Shown here piece after piece: positions 25,336-34,762 of a stretch of DNA of 64,000 nt. Under the pieces are notes generated by a model. It was not told the DNA's origin and searched no databases. It worked only from the letters and a program-made list of their open reading frames with translations. The stretch is from Seohaeicola saemankumensis (GTDB lineage: Bacteria > Pseudomonadota > Alphaproteobacteria > Rhodobacterales > Rhodobacteraceae), in the NCBI RefSeq assembly GCF_021021435.1, contig NZ_JAINWI010000005.1, positions 62,001-126,000 on the forward strand, read 5' to 3'. Made by a program: the position numbers and the translations under genes. Positions within the stretch are counted from its first letter, which is position 1; the number at the start of each line of letters is the position of its first letter.

Positions 25336-26001
25336 TCAGCTATAGGTCAGCATCTGCGCGGCATTGGCTGCGGTGATATGTGGGGTCTCGTTGAACGTCC
25401 CCAGATGTTCCCCGCGCGGGGTGACCACGATACGACAGACCGAGCAATTCTTGATCTGCAACTGCAACCGGATCATAGCATCTGCAGGCGCACCCATCAC
25501 CTCTGCCACGGTCTGGCCAATCGCTCCGCCGGATGTGACGACAATGACCTGCTCCGGCTTGCCTGCGGTGGCTTGCGCGCGCGCGTCGCGGACCCTTTCG
25601 GCAAAGGCGGCATAGGGTTCGGGCGGATCCATGATCTCGCCGCGCTGCCATTCCAGCACGGTTTCGCGCAGCATCTTGAAATGCAAACGCCTGTCGCTGT
25701 GCAGGGTCGTGGGCCGCTCCTTGCCGCGGTAGCGCGCATTCAGCAGACCGCCGAAATCGAATTCGTTGAAACCGGGCAGAATACCGGGCGCGGTCGGAAA
25801 ACCCAGCGCGGTATTGATCCCCTCCCAAGTCTCGCGGTGCCGCCGTTGTGCTCCGATGAAGACCGCGTCGGGTTCAGCACCCAGCGCCTTGAGCGCAAAC
25901 CCCAACGCGCGGGACTGTTCATGCCCCAGTGCGGACAGCTTATCATAGTCAGCTGCCCCGAAACTGGCCTGCGCGTGCCGGATAAGCCAAATCTCAGGCA
26001 T
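25336..26001 (-). CDS. Histidine phosphatase family protein
   Basis: A 221-aa phosphoglycerate-mutase-like protein. The phospho-accepting His9 is in the motif LIRHAQAS, with the second His expected near VVTSGGAIGQT, where no His is visible: the usual GH is replaced by GG, so activity may be altered. It overlaps the preceding gene by 8 bp and is followed by the kinase-like gene after 14 nt. It might reverse a phosphorylation in the same pathway. Confidence 0.8.
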   Translation of the reverse strand: MPEIWLIRHAQASFGAADYDKLSALGHEQSRALGFALKALGAEPDAVFIGAQRRHRETWEGINTALGFPTAPGILPGFNEFDFGGLLNARYRGKERPTTLHSDRRLHFKMLRETVLEWQRGEIMDPPEPYAAFAERVRDARAQATAGKPEQVIVVTSGGAIGQTVAEVMGAPADAMIRLQLQIKNCSVCRIVVTPRGEHLGTFNETPHITAANAAQMLTYS

Positions 26002-26977
26002 TCAGGATCTCGCGCATTTCGGCCTTGGCTGCATCATATTCCAGCGCCAGACGGTCCACCAAGGCGCGGGCGGGCACGACCTCCTTGACCGCGCCGATCC
26101 CCTGACCTGCGCCCCAGATTTCCTTCCACGACTTGGGCTTGGAGCGGCCTTCGCCGAAATTCATCGACGTGGCGTCGGCGGTTTCCAGATTGTCAGGGTC
26201 CATGCCCGCGCGCATGATTGACGGCTTGAGGTAGTTGCCATGCACACCTGTGAAGAGCGAGGAATAGACGATATCCTCGGCTCCGCTCTCGACGATCATC
26301 TGTTTATAGGCAGGGTCGGCATTCGCCTCTTCTGTCGCGATGAAGGGCGAGCCGATATAGGCCAGATCCGCACCCATCGCTTGCGCCGCCAGTATGGAAC
26401 GGCCTGTCGATATGGCCCCCGATAGCAGAACCGGCCCCTCGAACCATGTCCGAATTTCCGAGACCAGCGCCAAGGGCGACTGCGCGCCAGCATGGCCGCC
26501 TGCACCTGCAGCGACGGCGATCAGACCATCCGCACCTTTTTCAACCGCCTTCTTGGCAAAGCGGTTGTTGATGATGTCGTGCAACGCGATGCCGCCGCAA
26601 TCATGGGCGGCTTCATTCACCTCGACCCGGGCACCAAGGCTGGTGATCCAGATCGGCACCTTCCATTTATGGCAGATCTCGATATCCCGCTCGAGCCGCG
26701 CATTCGAGCGATGCACGATCTGGTTCACCGCATAAGGGGCGGCGGGGAAATCGGGGTTGGACTGGTTGTAGCGGTCCAACTCCTCGGTGATCCGCTTGAG
26801 CCAAGCTTCCAACAGGATTGGCTCGCCTTCAGCTTCCCGCGCGTTTAGCGCTGGAAAGCTACCGACGATTCCTGCCTTGCATTGTGCGATCACCAGATCG
26901 GGGTTGGAGATGATAAAGAGGGGCGAGGCGACTGCGGGAATCCGCAGCCCCTGCAATTGCTTGGGAAGCTGACGCAT
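25994..26977 (-). CDS. Nitronate monooxygenase family flavoprotein
   Basis: A 327-aa FMN TIM-barrel protein of the NMO/2-nitropropane dioxygenase family, with the FMN-binding segment GGHAGAQSPLALVSEI and IGSPFIATEEA. Many family members in catabolic operons are not tested nitronate oxidases and may be enoyl reductases or simple flavoprotein oxidases. The ATG at 26977 shares its A with the thiolase stop (TGATG); the longer frame from 27025 is rejected because it would run into the thiolase. Confidence 0.85.
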   Translation of the reverse strand: MRQLPKQLQGLRIPAVASPLFIISNPDLVIAQCKAGIVGSFPALNAREAEGEPILLEAWLKRITEELDRYNQSNPDFPAAPYAVNQIVHRSNARLERDIEICHKWKVPIWITSLGARVEVNEAAHDCGGIALHDIINNRFAKKAVEKGADGLIAVAAGAGGHAGAQSPLALVSEIRTWFEGPVLLSGAISTGRSILAAQAMGADLAYIGSPFIATEEANADPAYKQMIVESGAEDIVYSSLFTGVHGNYLKPSIMRAGMDPDNLETADATSMNFGEGRSKPKSWKEIWGAGQGIGAVKEVVPARALVDRLALEYDAAKAEMREILNA

Positions 26978-28179
26978 CAAAGCACCTCGAACAGGCCTGC
27001 GGCCCCCATGCCGCCGCCTACGCACATGGTGCAGACGACATGTTTTGCGCCGCGTCGTTTACCTTCGATCAGCGCATGGCCGACCATGCGCGCGCCGGAC
27101 ATACCATAGGGGTGCCCGATAGAAATGGCCCCGCCGTTGACGTTCAGCAATTCGTTAGGAATGCCCAGACGGTCGCGGGAATAAAGGACTTGCACGGCGA
27201 AAGCCTCGTTCAACTCCCACAACCCGATATCGTCCATCTTGAGACCGAATTTCTTGAGCAGGATCGGCACGGCAAAGACCGGACCGATACCCATTTCATC
27301 CGGCTCGCAACCCGCGACAGCCATGCCGACATAGCGACCAAGCGGTGACAGCCCGCGCCGCTCCGCCTCGCGCGCTTCCATGATGACAGCGGCGGATGCA
27401 CCATCCGACAACTGGCTAGCATTACCTGCGGTGATGAAATCGCCTGCCGGAATTTCCAGCCCGTCCTTGTGAACAGGGGACAGTTTTTGAAGATCGGCCA
27501 GCGTGGTCGACGGGCGGTTGCCCTCGTCCTTGTCCAGCGTTACCTCGACATCGCTGACAGCCCCCGTGGTCTTATCCATGACCTTCATCACAGTGGTCAG
27601 GGGCACGATCTCGTCATTGAACTTGCCCGCCTCTTGCGCGGCGGCCGTGCGCTGCTGGGATTGCAGGGCATAGGCGTCTTGTTCTTCGCGCGTTACACCA
27701 TAGCGCCGCGCGACCATCTCGGCGGTTTCCAACATGGACATGTAAAGCGCCGGCTTGTGTTCCTTGATCCACGGATCGCCCATGCGGAAACGGTTCATCT
27801 TGTCGTTCTGCACAAGGCTGATGGATTCCAAACCGCCGCCGATGGCGACATCCATCCCGTCGGAAATGACCTGCTTGGCGGCGGTCGCAATCGCCATCAT
27901 GCCCGAGGCGCACTGACGGTCCAGCGACATGCCCGCCACGGTGACAGGCAAGCCCGCACGGATCGCGGCCTGACGGGCGATATTGCCACCGGTGGAGCCT
28001 TGTTGCAGGGCGGCGCCGACCACAACATCCTCGACCTCTGGGCCTTCAAGCCCTGCACGCTTGACCGCGTGGCTGATGGCATGGCCGATCAACGCCTGAC
28101 CTTGGGTATCGTTGAAGGCACCGCGATAGGCTTTGCCAATGGGGGTGCGGGCGGTTGAGACGATGACTGCGTCACGCAT
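26977..28179 (-). CDS. Acetyl-CoA C-acyltransferase (thiolase)
   Basis: A 400-aa degradative thiolase that cleaves 3-ketoacyl-CoA in the last step of beta-oxidation. The nucleophile is in [10 protein letters not shown] (near residue 90), the catalytic His in [15 protein letters not shown], and the second Cys in [16 protein letters not shown] lies 8 nt before the ATG. It lies 18 nt after the SDR stop in the acyl-CoA operon. Confidence 0.93.
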   Translation of the reverse strand: MRDAVIVSTARTPIGKAYRGAFNDTQGQALIGHAISHAVKRAGLEGPEVEDVVVGAALQQGSTGGNIARQAAIRAGLPVTVAGMSLDRQCASGMMAIATAAKQVISDGMDVAIGGGLESISLVQNDKMNRFRMGDPWIKEHKPALYMSMLETAEMVARRYGVTREEQDAYALQSQQRTAAAQEAGKFNDEIVPLTTVMKVMDKTTGAVSDVEVTLDKDEGNRPSTTLADLQKLSPVHKDGLEIPAGDFITAGNASQLSDGASAAVIMEAREAERRGLSPLGRYVGMAVAGCEPDEMGIGPVFAVPILLKKFGLKMDDIGLWELNEAFAVQVLYSRDRLGIPNELLNVNGGAISIGHPYGMSGARMVGHALIEGKRRGAKHVVCTMCVGGGMGAAGLFEVL

Positions 28180-28197
28180 GGTATATTCCTTTCAGGT

Positions 28198-29127
28198 TCA
28201 ATCGTTCCACGGCAGCGGCAGGCCACGGGCCTCGGCTGCCATGCGGGCATATTTACGGGTCTGGGCAAAGGCGTCCTGCATCTCGGCCTGACCACGCAGA
28301 TCGCGGATCTGGCCCATCGCGGCCATCACGCCTTCGGGTGACAGCGCATCGCCTTGCAGGGCAACACCTGCGGTTTCGGTGATCTTGGTCTCGGTGAAGC
28401 ACCCTGCGCCCGCGCCAAGGATCATGCGCGAGGGCGCATCATCGCAGACCAAAGCCAGCAGACCGGGAGTGATCATATCGGGCTGCAAAAGCTCCAACGC
28501 CTCAGGTGGCAACAGATTTTCCGTCATCCGAGTCGCGGCGGTGGGGGCCAGCATATTGACCCGGATATCGTATTTGGCCCCTTCCAGCGAAAGCACGTTC
28601 ATCAACCCCAGAAGTGAGGATTTCGCAGCACCGTAATTGGATTGGCCGAAGTTGCCATACATACCTGACCCAGAGGTGGTATAGATAATGCGCCCGTAGC
28701 CGCGCTCGACCATATGCCGCCACAGCGCGTGGGTGGTATGGACCGACCCCATCAGATGCACGTCCAGCACCCTGCGAAAATCCTCCATCGTGGATTTCGC
28801 AAATGTCTTGTCGCGCAGGATGCCTGCGTTGTTGACCAGAATATCCACATGGCCGAATTCGGCCAGTGTCTGATCCACCATCGCCTGCACTTGCGCGGGG
28901 TCCGTCACATCAGCCCCGTTGGCGATAGCGTGACCACCCATGGCGCGGATTTCGTCCACAACAGCACGGGCGGCGTCCGATGATCGACCCGTGCCATCTG
29001 TCATGGCTCCGAGATCGTTGACCACGACCTTTGCGCCACGCTCTGCCAGACCCAGCGCATGACAGCGACCCAGACCGACACCAGCGCCGGTGACAATAGC
29101 GACGCGACCGTCAAACCGGATGCTCAT
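28198..29127 (-). CDS. SDR, 3-hydroxyacyl-CoA dehydrogenase (MFE-2 type)
   Basis: A 309-aa short-chain dehydrogenase resembling the dehydrogenase domain of peroxisomal multifunctional enzyme 2. It has the NAD motif TGAGVGLGRCHA and the active-site region MYGNFGQSNYGAAK with the Tyr-x3-Lys pair. It should oxidise 3-hydroxyacyl-CoA to 3-ketoacyl-CoA. The ATG at 29127 has AAAGGA 7 nt upstream and overlaps the MaoC stop (ATGA). Confidence 0.9.
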   Translation of the reverse strand: MSIRFDGRVAIVTGAGVGLGRCHALGLAERGAKVVVNDLGAMTDGTGRSSDAARAVVDEIRAMGGHAIANGADVTDPAQVQAMVDQTLAEFGHVDILVNNAGILRDKTFAKSTMEDFRRVLDVHLMGSVHTTHALWRHMVERGYGRIIYTTSGSGMYGNFGQSNYGAAKSSLLGLMNVLSLEGAKYDIRVNMLAPTAATRMTENLLPPEALELLQPDMITPGLLALVCDDAPSRMILGAGAGCFTETKITETAGVALQGDALSPEGVMAAMGQIRDLRGQAEMQDAFAQTRKYARMAAEARGLPLPWND

Positions 29128-29606
29128 GAGGTATCCTTTCCGAAATAACGCCGCCCCAGCCATTCTGCAACCAGCGCGGGTTTGTCCTGCCCTTCGATCT
29201 CGACCGTCACGGCAAGGGTCGATTGCACCTCGTCAGGGCGGATCTCGACGAAATCTGCCAGCACGAAACGGCCTCTGATGCGTGCGCCCACCTTGACCGG
29301 CGAGACAAAGCGCATCTTGTTCATACCGTAGTTGACACCCATCGTGACCCCTTTGATCGAGGGCATTTGATATACCATCGCCGACAGCAGCGAGAGGGTC
29401 AGAAACCCATGCGCGATGGTGCTGCCAAAAGGCGTTTTTGCAGCAGCTTCGGGATCGACATGGATGAACTGGTGGTCATGAGTGCAATCAGCGAACTGGT
29501 TGATCTGCTCTTGCGTGATGGTGAACCAGTCCGAGACGCCGATCTCGGTGCCGACCATCGCCTCGAATGCGGCGCGGCCGACGACATTGGTGGCAGGCAT
29601 GGTCAT
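29124..29606 (-). CDS. MaoC-family enoyl-CoA hydratase
   Basis: A 160-aa hotdog hydratase with the R-specific hydratase motif FADCTHDHQFIHVD (catalytic Asp and His) and GSTIAHGFLTLSLL. It adds water to 2-enoyl-CoA, upstream of the MFE-2-type dehydrogenase. The start at 29606 is supported by GAGGAT 8 nt upstream; the longer frame would run into the next gene. Coupled to the SDR by ATGA. Confidence 0.9.
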   Translation of the reverse strand: MTMPATNVVGRAAFEAMVGTEIGVSDWFTITQEQINQFADCTHDHQFIHVDPEAAAKTPFGSTIAHGFLTLSLLSAMVYQMPSIKGVTMGVNYGMNKMRFVSPVKVGARIRGRFVLADFVEIRPDEVQSTLAVTVEIEGQDKPALVAEWLGRRYFGKDTS

Positions 29607-29608
29607 TG

Positions 29609-30439
29609 TCAAAGATCCTCGTTGAACAGGCTGCCGGGGGCGTTCGACTGCATCCCGCCCGACAATGGCAGGATCGCACCCGAGAGATAAGCCCCACCGC
29701 GCCCGCAAAGATATTGCAGCGCGCCTGCGATATCTTCCGGCACACCCACGCGCCCCAGCGGCACGCCTTGCGCCGATTTTTTACGGCCTTCCTCATCCGC
29801 AAGGGCAAAGGCCGTCATTTTCGACACGAACGGGCCGGGAGCGATAGCATTGACGGTGATGCCCATTGGCGCAAGGTCATTCGACAAAACGCGCGTCATA
29901 TGGTGCACAGCGCCTTTGGACACGGCATAGGAATAAGTCATCGTGCCCTTGGGAATATCACCCATGACCGAGCCTACATTGACCACGCGGGCGGGATCGT
30001 CACCGGTTTTGGCGGCCAACAACAGCGGCAGCAGGCTTTGCGTCAGGTGGAACATGCCGGTTACATTCAGGCGCAGCAGCTTGTCCCATGCGTCATAGGG
30101 GTGTTCGCCAATCGGAGCGCCCCACGTGCGGCCCGCGTTGTTCATCAGGATATGCAACTTGTCAGTCCGGTTCCGGACTTCGCCCACAAGGGCCGCAATG
30201 CCGTCCTCGGTTGCAACATCACCGCCGAACCCTTCGACAGAGCCTGCGAGTCCCAAGCCGTTGATCTCGGCCGCGACAGCCTCGCAGGCCTCGGCCTTGC
30301 GGCTGGCGATCAGGACGCGCGCACCGGCGGCGGCCAGCCCCTCGGCGGCCATCCGCCCGATGCCGGTTGCCCCGCCGGTCACAAGGGCGACTTTGCCGGC
30401 TAGGTCGAACAGGTGCGAAGGTGTCAGTGTCGAGGTCAT
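29609..30439 (-). CDS. Short-chain dehydrogenase/reductase
   Basis: A 276-aa SDR with TGGATGIGRMAAEGLA (cofactor), NNAGR and the catalytic Tyr-x3-Lys in YSYAVSKGA. Its substrate may be a hydroxyacyl intermediate or the alcohol/ketone that enters the pathway. AAAGGAC lies 8 nt before the ATG at 30439. It lies between the second acyl-CoA dehydrogenase and MaoC with gaps of 16 and 2 nt. Confidence 0.88.
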   Translation of the reverse strand: MTSTLTPSHLFDLAGKVALVTGGATGIGRMAAEGLAAAGARVLIASRKAEACEAVAAEINGLGLAGSVEGFGGDVATEDGIAALVGEVRNRTDKLHILMNNAGRTWGAPIGEHPYDAWDKLLRLNVTGMFHLTQSLLPLLLAAKTGDDPARVVNVGSVMGDIPKGTMTYSYAVSKGAVHHMTRVLSNDLAPMGITVNAIAPGPFVSKMTAFALADEEGRKKSAQGVPLGRVGVPEDIAGALQYLCGRGGAYLSGAILPLSGGMQSNAPGSLFNEDL

Positions 30440-30455
30440 ATTTTGGTCCTTTCCA

Positions 30456-31598
30456 TCAAATACCACGCGCGGCGCCGATCACCGCAGCATGGTAGCCATA
30501 ATCGCCCAGCCATTCGGCCCCGACGCGGGCGCGTTTTATGAAAAAGCCGATGTCATAGGCATCGGTCATGCCGATGCCGCCATGCATCTGCACAGCTTCG
30601 GATACGGCCAGTTTCGCGGTCTGCGCGGCACGTGCTTTGGCCAGAGACACGGCAAGCGCCGCGTCATCGGGCGCATTGTCCAGCACACGGCCAGCATTCG
30701 CGATTGCGCTGGCTGTCACCTCGATCTCGGACCAAAGATGTGCGGCGCGGTGCTGGAGCGCCTGAAAACTGCCGATGGTGCGGTCGAACTGCTTGCGTTC
30801 TTTCAGATAACCAAGCGTGATCGCTGCGGCGCCACCTGCCAGACCAGTCAGTTCAGCAGCGAGAGCGGCCTGGCCCGCCTGAAGCCCCGGACGCAAGGCT
30901 ACCAACCCGTTGTCCAGATCGCCAATGATATCGTCGCCTGTTACCGCGACCGCGTCAAAGACAAGCCGCGCATGATCGCGGCTGTCGATGGTCGACAGCG
31001 CCTGCCGGTCCAGTCCGGCAAGGCTGGCGTCAAGATCGAACAGGGTCAGGCCTTCGGGATCGCCCGCCGCACCCGATGTGCGCGCCAGAACCAGCACGCG
31101 GCTTGCAGTTGTGCCGTCGGCCACAAAAGCCTTTGTGCCGGTCAGACGGAACGTATTGCCTTGCCGTTCGGCCTGCATCGCTGTGGCCGCGGGCGCGAAC
31201 TTCGGGCCTTCGTCGAGGGCCAGCGCATATGTTGCCCGTCCTGCTGCAATGGTTTGCAAGGCACCTTGTGCGGCGGGGCCTGCCTGTCGCAAGACAGTGG
31301 CCGCGATCACAGCGGATGACAGGAAGGGCGATGCCGCCAATACGCGACCCATTTCCTCGGCCAGAATGCCAGCTGCGCGGTGCCCCATATCCGCGCCACC
31401 GGCCGTTTCGGGCACCAGAACACCGGTCCAGCCCATTTGCGCCATGTCTGCCCAGAGTGCCGGATCATGGGCGCGGCCAGCATCACGGTTGGCGCGCAAG
31501 GCAGATACGGGCGAGGCTTCCGCCAAGAAACCACGCGCGGCGTCGCGCAGCATGACCTCGTCTTCGGTATCAATCAGGGTTTGTGCGGCGTCTTTCAT
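30456..31598 (-). CDS. Acyl-CoA dehydrogenase-like protein without canonical catalytic Glu
   Basis: A 380-aa protein with the acyl-CoA dehydrogenase fold (N-terminal helices 1-120, beta domain 120-230, C-terminal helices). The signature MHGGIGMTDAYDIG is present, but the C-terminal loop that normally reads YEGTSE is EWLGDYGYHA, so the usual catalytic Glu is absent. Its start overlaps the stop of the other dehydrogenase gene (ATGA). This suggests a heteromeric enzyme in which the partner supplies catalysis, as in the alpha2-beta2 dehydrogenases of steroid-degrading actinobacteria. Confidence 0.87.
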   Translation of the reverse strand: MKDAAQTLIDTEDEVMLRDAARGFLAEASPVSALRANRDAGRAHDPALWADMAQMGWTGVLVPETAGGADMGHRAAGILAEEMGRVLAASPFLSSAVIAATVLRQAGPAAQGALQTIAAGRATYALALDEGPKFAPAATAMQAERQGNTFRLTGTKAFVADGTTASRVLVLARTSGAAGDPEGLTLFDLDASLAGLDRQALSTIDSRDHARLVFDAVAVTGDDIIGDLDNGLVALRPGLQAGQAALAAELTGLAGGAAAITLGYLKERKQFDRTIGSFQALQHRAAHLWSEIEVTASAIANAGRVLDNAPDDAALAVSLAKARAAQTAKLAVSEAVQMHGGIGMTDAYDIGFFIKRARVGAEWLGDYGYHAAVIGAARGI

Positions 31599-32773
31599 TG
31601 GCCCGGCATCTCCAGAACACGTTTGGCGATGATATCCAGCATGACTTCCGAGGTGCCGCCTTCAATAGAATTGGCCTTGGTCCGCAACCATTCCGGCGCA
31701 AGCCCACCATGCGCTCCGTCCCATTCCAGCCCGTCGCTGCCAGCGGTCGCCATCATCAGTTCGTAGCGGCGCTTGTTCAATTCGGTGCCGTAGTATTTCA
31801 GCATCGCACTGGCATTGCCCACCCCGCGCCCCGCCTCGGCCTGATCCTTGTAGCGTTCCATTGTCAGGCCAAAGGCCAGCGTGTCCACTTCGGTCTGCAT
31901 CGCCTCGGCGCGCAAAACAGGATCGGCCAGCAATTCGCCCTCTTGCATGGCAATTATCTGTGCGACCGAACGCGCACCCAGTAGTCCCTGACCCCCGCCA
32001 CCGATCATCTCGCGTTCATGGGTCAACAGATATTTCGCGATATCCCAACCGCGGTTCAGTTCGCCGACAAGCTGTTCCTTGGGGACTTTGACGTTGTCAA
32101 AAAATGTCTCGCAGAATGGCGACTTGCCCGAGATCAGGCGGATCGGACGGGTCGTGATGCCGGGCGTGTCCATATCCATCAGCATGAAGGATATGCCCTT
32201 GTGCTTGGGCGCGTCGCGGTCGGTGCGGACCAGCGCAAAGATCCAGTCGGCCTGATCCGCATAGGATGTCCAGATTTTCTGGCCACTGACTAGCCAGTGA
32301 TCCCCCATGTCCTCGGCCCTTGTTTGCACATTGGCCAGATCAGAGCCAGCGCCCGGTTCCGAATACCCCTGACACCAACGGATTTCGCCGCGCGTTATCT
32401 TTGGCAGGTGTTCAGCCTTTTGTGCATCATTCCCGAATTCCAGCAAGGCAGGGCCCAGCATCCACAAGCCGAAGCTTTGCAACGGTGGTGGCGCGCCGGC
32501 TGCGGTCATTTCCTCGCGGAAGATTTTTTCCTGTGCGCGGCTCAGGCCTCCGCCACCGAATTCCACAGGCCAGCGCGGTGCGGTCAGGCCGCGCTTGACG
32601 GCGCGCTCAAGCCAGATCCGTTGATCGTCATTTGCAAAGCTCCATTTGCGACCGCCCCAGACAATCGAATTTTCGTTGAATGCGCGGCCCAGCAGAGAGG
32701 CAGGGCAATTGTCCTTGATCCATGCGGAGATATCGGCGCGGAACGCGGCCAGAGCTTCGGTTGCGTCGGACAT
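31595..32773 (-). CDS. Acyl-CoA dehydrogenase
   Basis: A 392-aa FAD enzyme that introduces the 2,3 double bond of an acyl-CoA. The FAD/substrate region CQGYSEPGAGSDLA and the C-terminal IEGGTSEV are present; here the Glu sits one position earlier than in the classic YEGTSE loop, a variant seen in other bacterial members. It is the first gene of the operon that runs to 22758. AGGGAGGGG precedes the ATG. The quasi-palindrome at 32797-32810 lies just upstream and may be the operator. Confidence 0.92.
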   Translation of the reverse strand: MSDATEALAAFRADISAWIKDNCPASLLGRAFNENSIVWGGRKWSFANDDQRIWLERAVKRGLTAPRWPVEFGGGGLSRAQEKIFREEMTAAGAPPPLQSFGLWMLGPALLEFGNDAQKAEHLPKITRGEIRWCQGYSEPGAGSDLANVQTRAEDMGDHWLVSGQKIWTSYADQADWIFALVRTDRDAPKHKGISFMLMDMDTPGITTRPIRLISGKSPFCETFFDNVKVPKEQLVGELNRGWDIAKYLLTHEREMIGGGGQGLLGARSVAQIIAMQEGELLADPVLRAEAMQTEVDTLAFGLTMERYKDQAEAGRGVGNASAMLKYYGTELNKRRYELMMATAGSDGLEWDGAHGGLAPEWLRTKANSIEGGTSEVMLDIIAKRVLEMPGQ

Positions 32774-32796
32774 ATCACCCCTCCCTTGGTTTTATG

Positions 32797-32810
32797 TTCG
32801 CAATGCGGAA
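32797..32810. promoter_or_regulatory. IclR-like quasi-palindrome before the acyl-CoA operon
   Basis: TTCGCA-A-TGCGGAA, half-sites TGCGAA and TGCGGAA back to back with a one-nucleotide asymmetry, 23 bp before the ATG at 32773. The same two half-sites appear at 39096-39114 before the SDR/ligase/iclR operon. PcaR and other IclR proteins bind related TTCG-rich dyads. Confidence 0.4.
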
Positions 32811-32938
32811 ATGAATTTCACAGATGCAAGGCAACATCATATTGCAATTACCGTCAAGCGCACCTCGTCAGTGGTCAGACCTTCCGTTGCGTGATGAACG
32901 GTGCAGCGCGTCTGACCGCACCGCACCACGGTTCATGC

Positions 32939-34570
32939 TCAGCGCAAATCCGGCAGTTTGTAATCCGCAAATTGCTGGCGCAATGTCAGCTTCGACACCT
33001 TGCCTGTGGCGGTCAGCGGCAGTGCGTCCACCCAGACGATATCATCGGGTAATTGCCACTTGGCGAAATGCCCTTCCATATGGGTGTGAATATCCCCAAG
33101 GCCGGGTTTGTCACCGCCTGCCGCCACTGCGATCAGAACCGGTCTTTCGTCCCATTTCGGATGGGGCATCGCGATGGCGGCGCAGCTTGCGATGGCAGGA
33201 TGCGACATGGCCACGTTTTCCAGATCAATCGAGCTGATCCATTCCCCCCCTGACTTGATCAGATCCTTCGAGCGGTCCTGAATCGACAAAAATCCGTTAG
33301 GATCAATCGAGGCGATATCGCCGGTCCCGAACCAGCCTTCGGAATCAATGACCTTTTTTGTAGCTTCCTCGTTTTTGAAATATCCCGAGACCACGGTATT
33401 GCCGCGCACATATAACTCGCCCACGGCCTTACCGTCATGGGGCTGGCGGGTGCCGTCATCCCCTACGATCTTGAGGTCCACACCAAAGACACGGCGGCCC
33501 TGCTTGGCCTTCGCGTCGATCATCTTGTCAAAGGGAAGCTGCCTGACCCATGTAGGCATATTGCCGTGGGTGCCGATCGGGCTCATTTCGGTCATGCCCC
33601 ATGCATGGCCGACATTGACGCCCAGTTTCTCGAATGCCTCGATCATCACGCGGGGGGCTGCCGATCCGCCAACGATCACATCGCCAAAGCCTTTGGGCAG
33701 ACGACCTTGTGCCTTGATCTCGGCCAGAAGTCCCTGCCAGACGGTCGGCACGCCCCATGCGGAATAGACGCCTTCATTATCCATCAGCTTGAAAACGCTG
33801 GGCCCGTCCAGCGCAGGCCCCGGCATCACCATCGACAGCCCCACCATCGGGGCGGCATAGGGCAGACCCCATGCGTTGACATGGAACAGCGGCACCACGG
33901 GCAGCACCTTGGCTCCTTCGGGGAAGGCTGATCCCATCACCAGCGAGATCATCAAGCCGTGCAGCAGGGTCGAACGGTGCGAGTAAAGCGCGCCCTTGGG
34001 ATTGCCAGTGGTGCCTGAGGTGTAGCACAGGCCGGATGCGGTATTCTCGTCAAACACGGGCCAGTCGAAACTGGTGGGCTGGCCTTCCAGCAAGTCTTCG
34101 TAGCACAGCGCGTTCAACCCGTTTTCCGGCATATGCGCGCGGTCGGTCATGATCACATAGATCAGGTCTTGCGGCAGTTGGTCCTTCAGCCCTTCAAGGA
34201 TCGGCACAAAGGTTAGGTCAACGAACAATACCTTGTCGCCGGCATGTTCGACAATATAGGTCATCTGCTCGGCGCTCAGGCGCGGGTTGATCGTGTGACA
34301 GATCGCACCTGTGCCGGAAATCGCATAGTACAACTCGAAATGGCGGTAGCCGTTCCATGCCAGTGTCGCGACTCGGTCGCCTTTCTCGATACCCATTCCC
34401 AAAAGGGCATGGGCCAGTTGCGATACCCGCGCCAGCGTTTCAGGATAGGTCTGGCGGTGCACATCACCTTCGGTCCGTACTGATACGATCTCGGCCTTAG
34501 GGTGCGCCTCGGCAGCATAGGTCAGGATGTCGCTGATCATCAGCGGCCTGTTCATCATCATGCCCTGCAT
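32939..34570 (-). CDS. Medium/long-chain acyl-CoA ligase (AlkK-like)
   Basis: A 543-aa AMP-forming ligase that activates a carboxylic acid to its CoA thioester. Adenylate-forming motifs are YTSGTTGNPKG, AWGMTEMSPIG, the GWFGTGD motif and the catalytic Lys region TATGKVSKL. The ATG at 34570 is chosen because GGGAGGAG lies 6 nt upstream; a longer frame is discarded. It is separated from the acyl-CoA operon by 165 bp and may supply its substrates. It is divergent from the quinone oxidoreductase gene at 34763. Confidence 0.9.
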   Translation of the reverse strand: MQGMMMNRPLMISDILTYAAEAHPKAEIVSVRTEGDVHRQTYPETLARVSQLAHALLGMGIEKGDRVATLAWNGYRHFELYYAISGTGAICHTINPRLSAEQMTYIVEHAGDKVLFVDLTFVPILEGLKDQLPQDLIYVIMTDRAHMPENGLNALCYEDLLEGQPTSFDWPVFDENTASGLCYTSGTTGNPKGALYSHRSTLLHGLMISLVMGSAFPEGAKVLPVVPLFHVNAWGLPYAAPMVGLSMVMPGPALDGPSVFKLMDNEGVYSAWGVPTVWQGLLAEIKAQGRLPKGFGDVIVGGSAAPRVMIEAFEKLGVNVGHAWGMTEMSPIGTHGNMPTWVRQLPFDKMIDAKAKQGRRVFGVDLKIVGDDGTRQPHDGKAVGELYVRGNTVVSGYFKNEEATKKVIDSEGWFGTGDIASIDPNGFLSIQDRSKDLIKSGGEWISSIDLENVAMSHPAIASCAAIAMPHPKWDERPVLIAVAAGGDKPGLGDIHTHMEGHFAKWQLPDDIVWVDALPLTATGKVSKLTLRQQFADYKLPDLR

Positions 34571-34762
34571 TTGGTTCTCCTCCCATTCGCGTTCATGTTG
34601 ACCGGAGCCTAGCGTTAAGATCGGCTTTGCCAAAGGCAAAACACACAGACAGGACATAGGTTTTCCGCTGCGTCATTCTGCCTTGGCGCTTGAAGGCTGC
34701 AATCCGCCTGCCTAGGCTGGTGCGAACTGCATACTGCGGCCCCGTTCACCAAGGAGAAAGCC

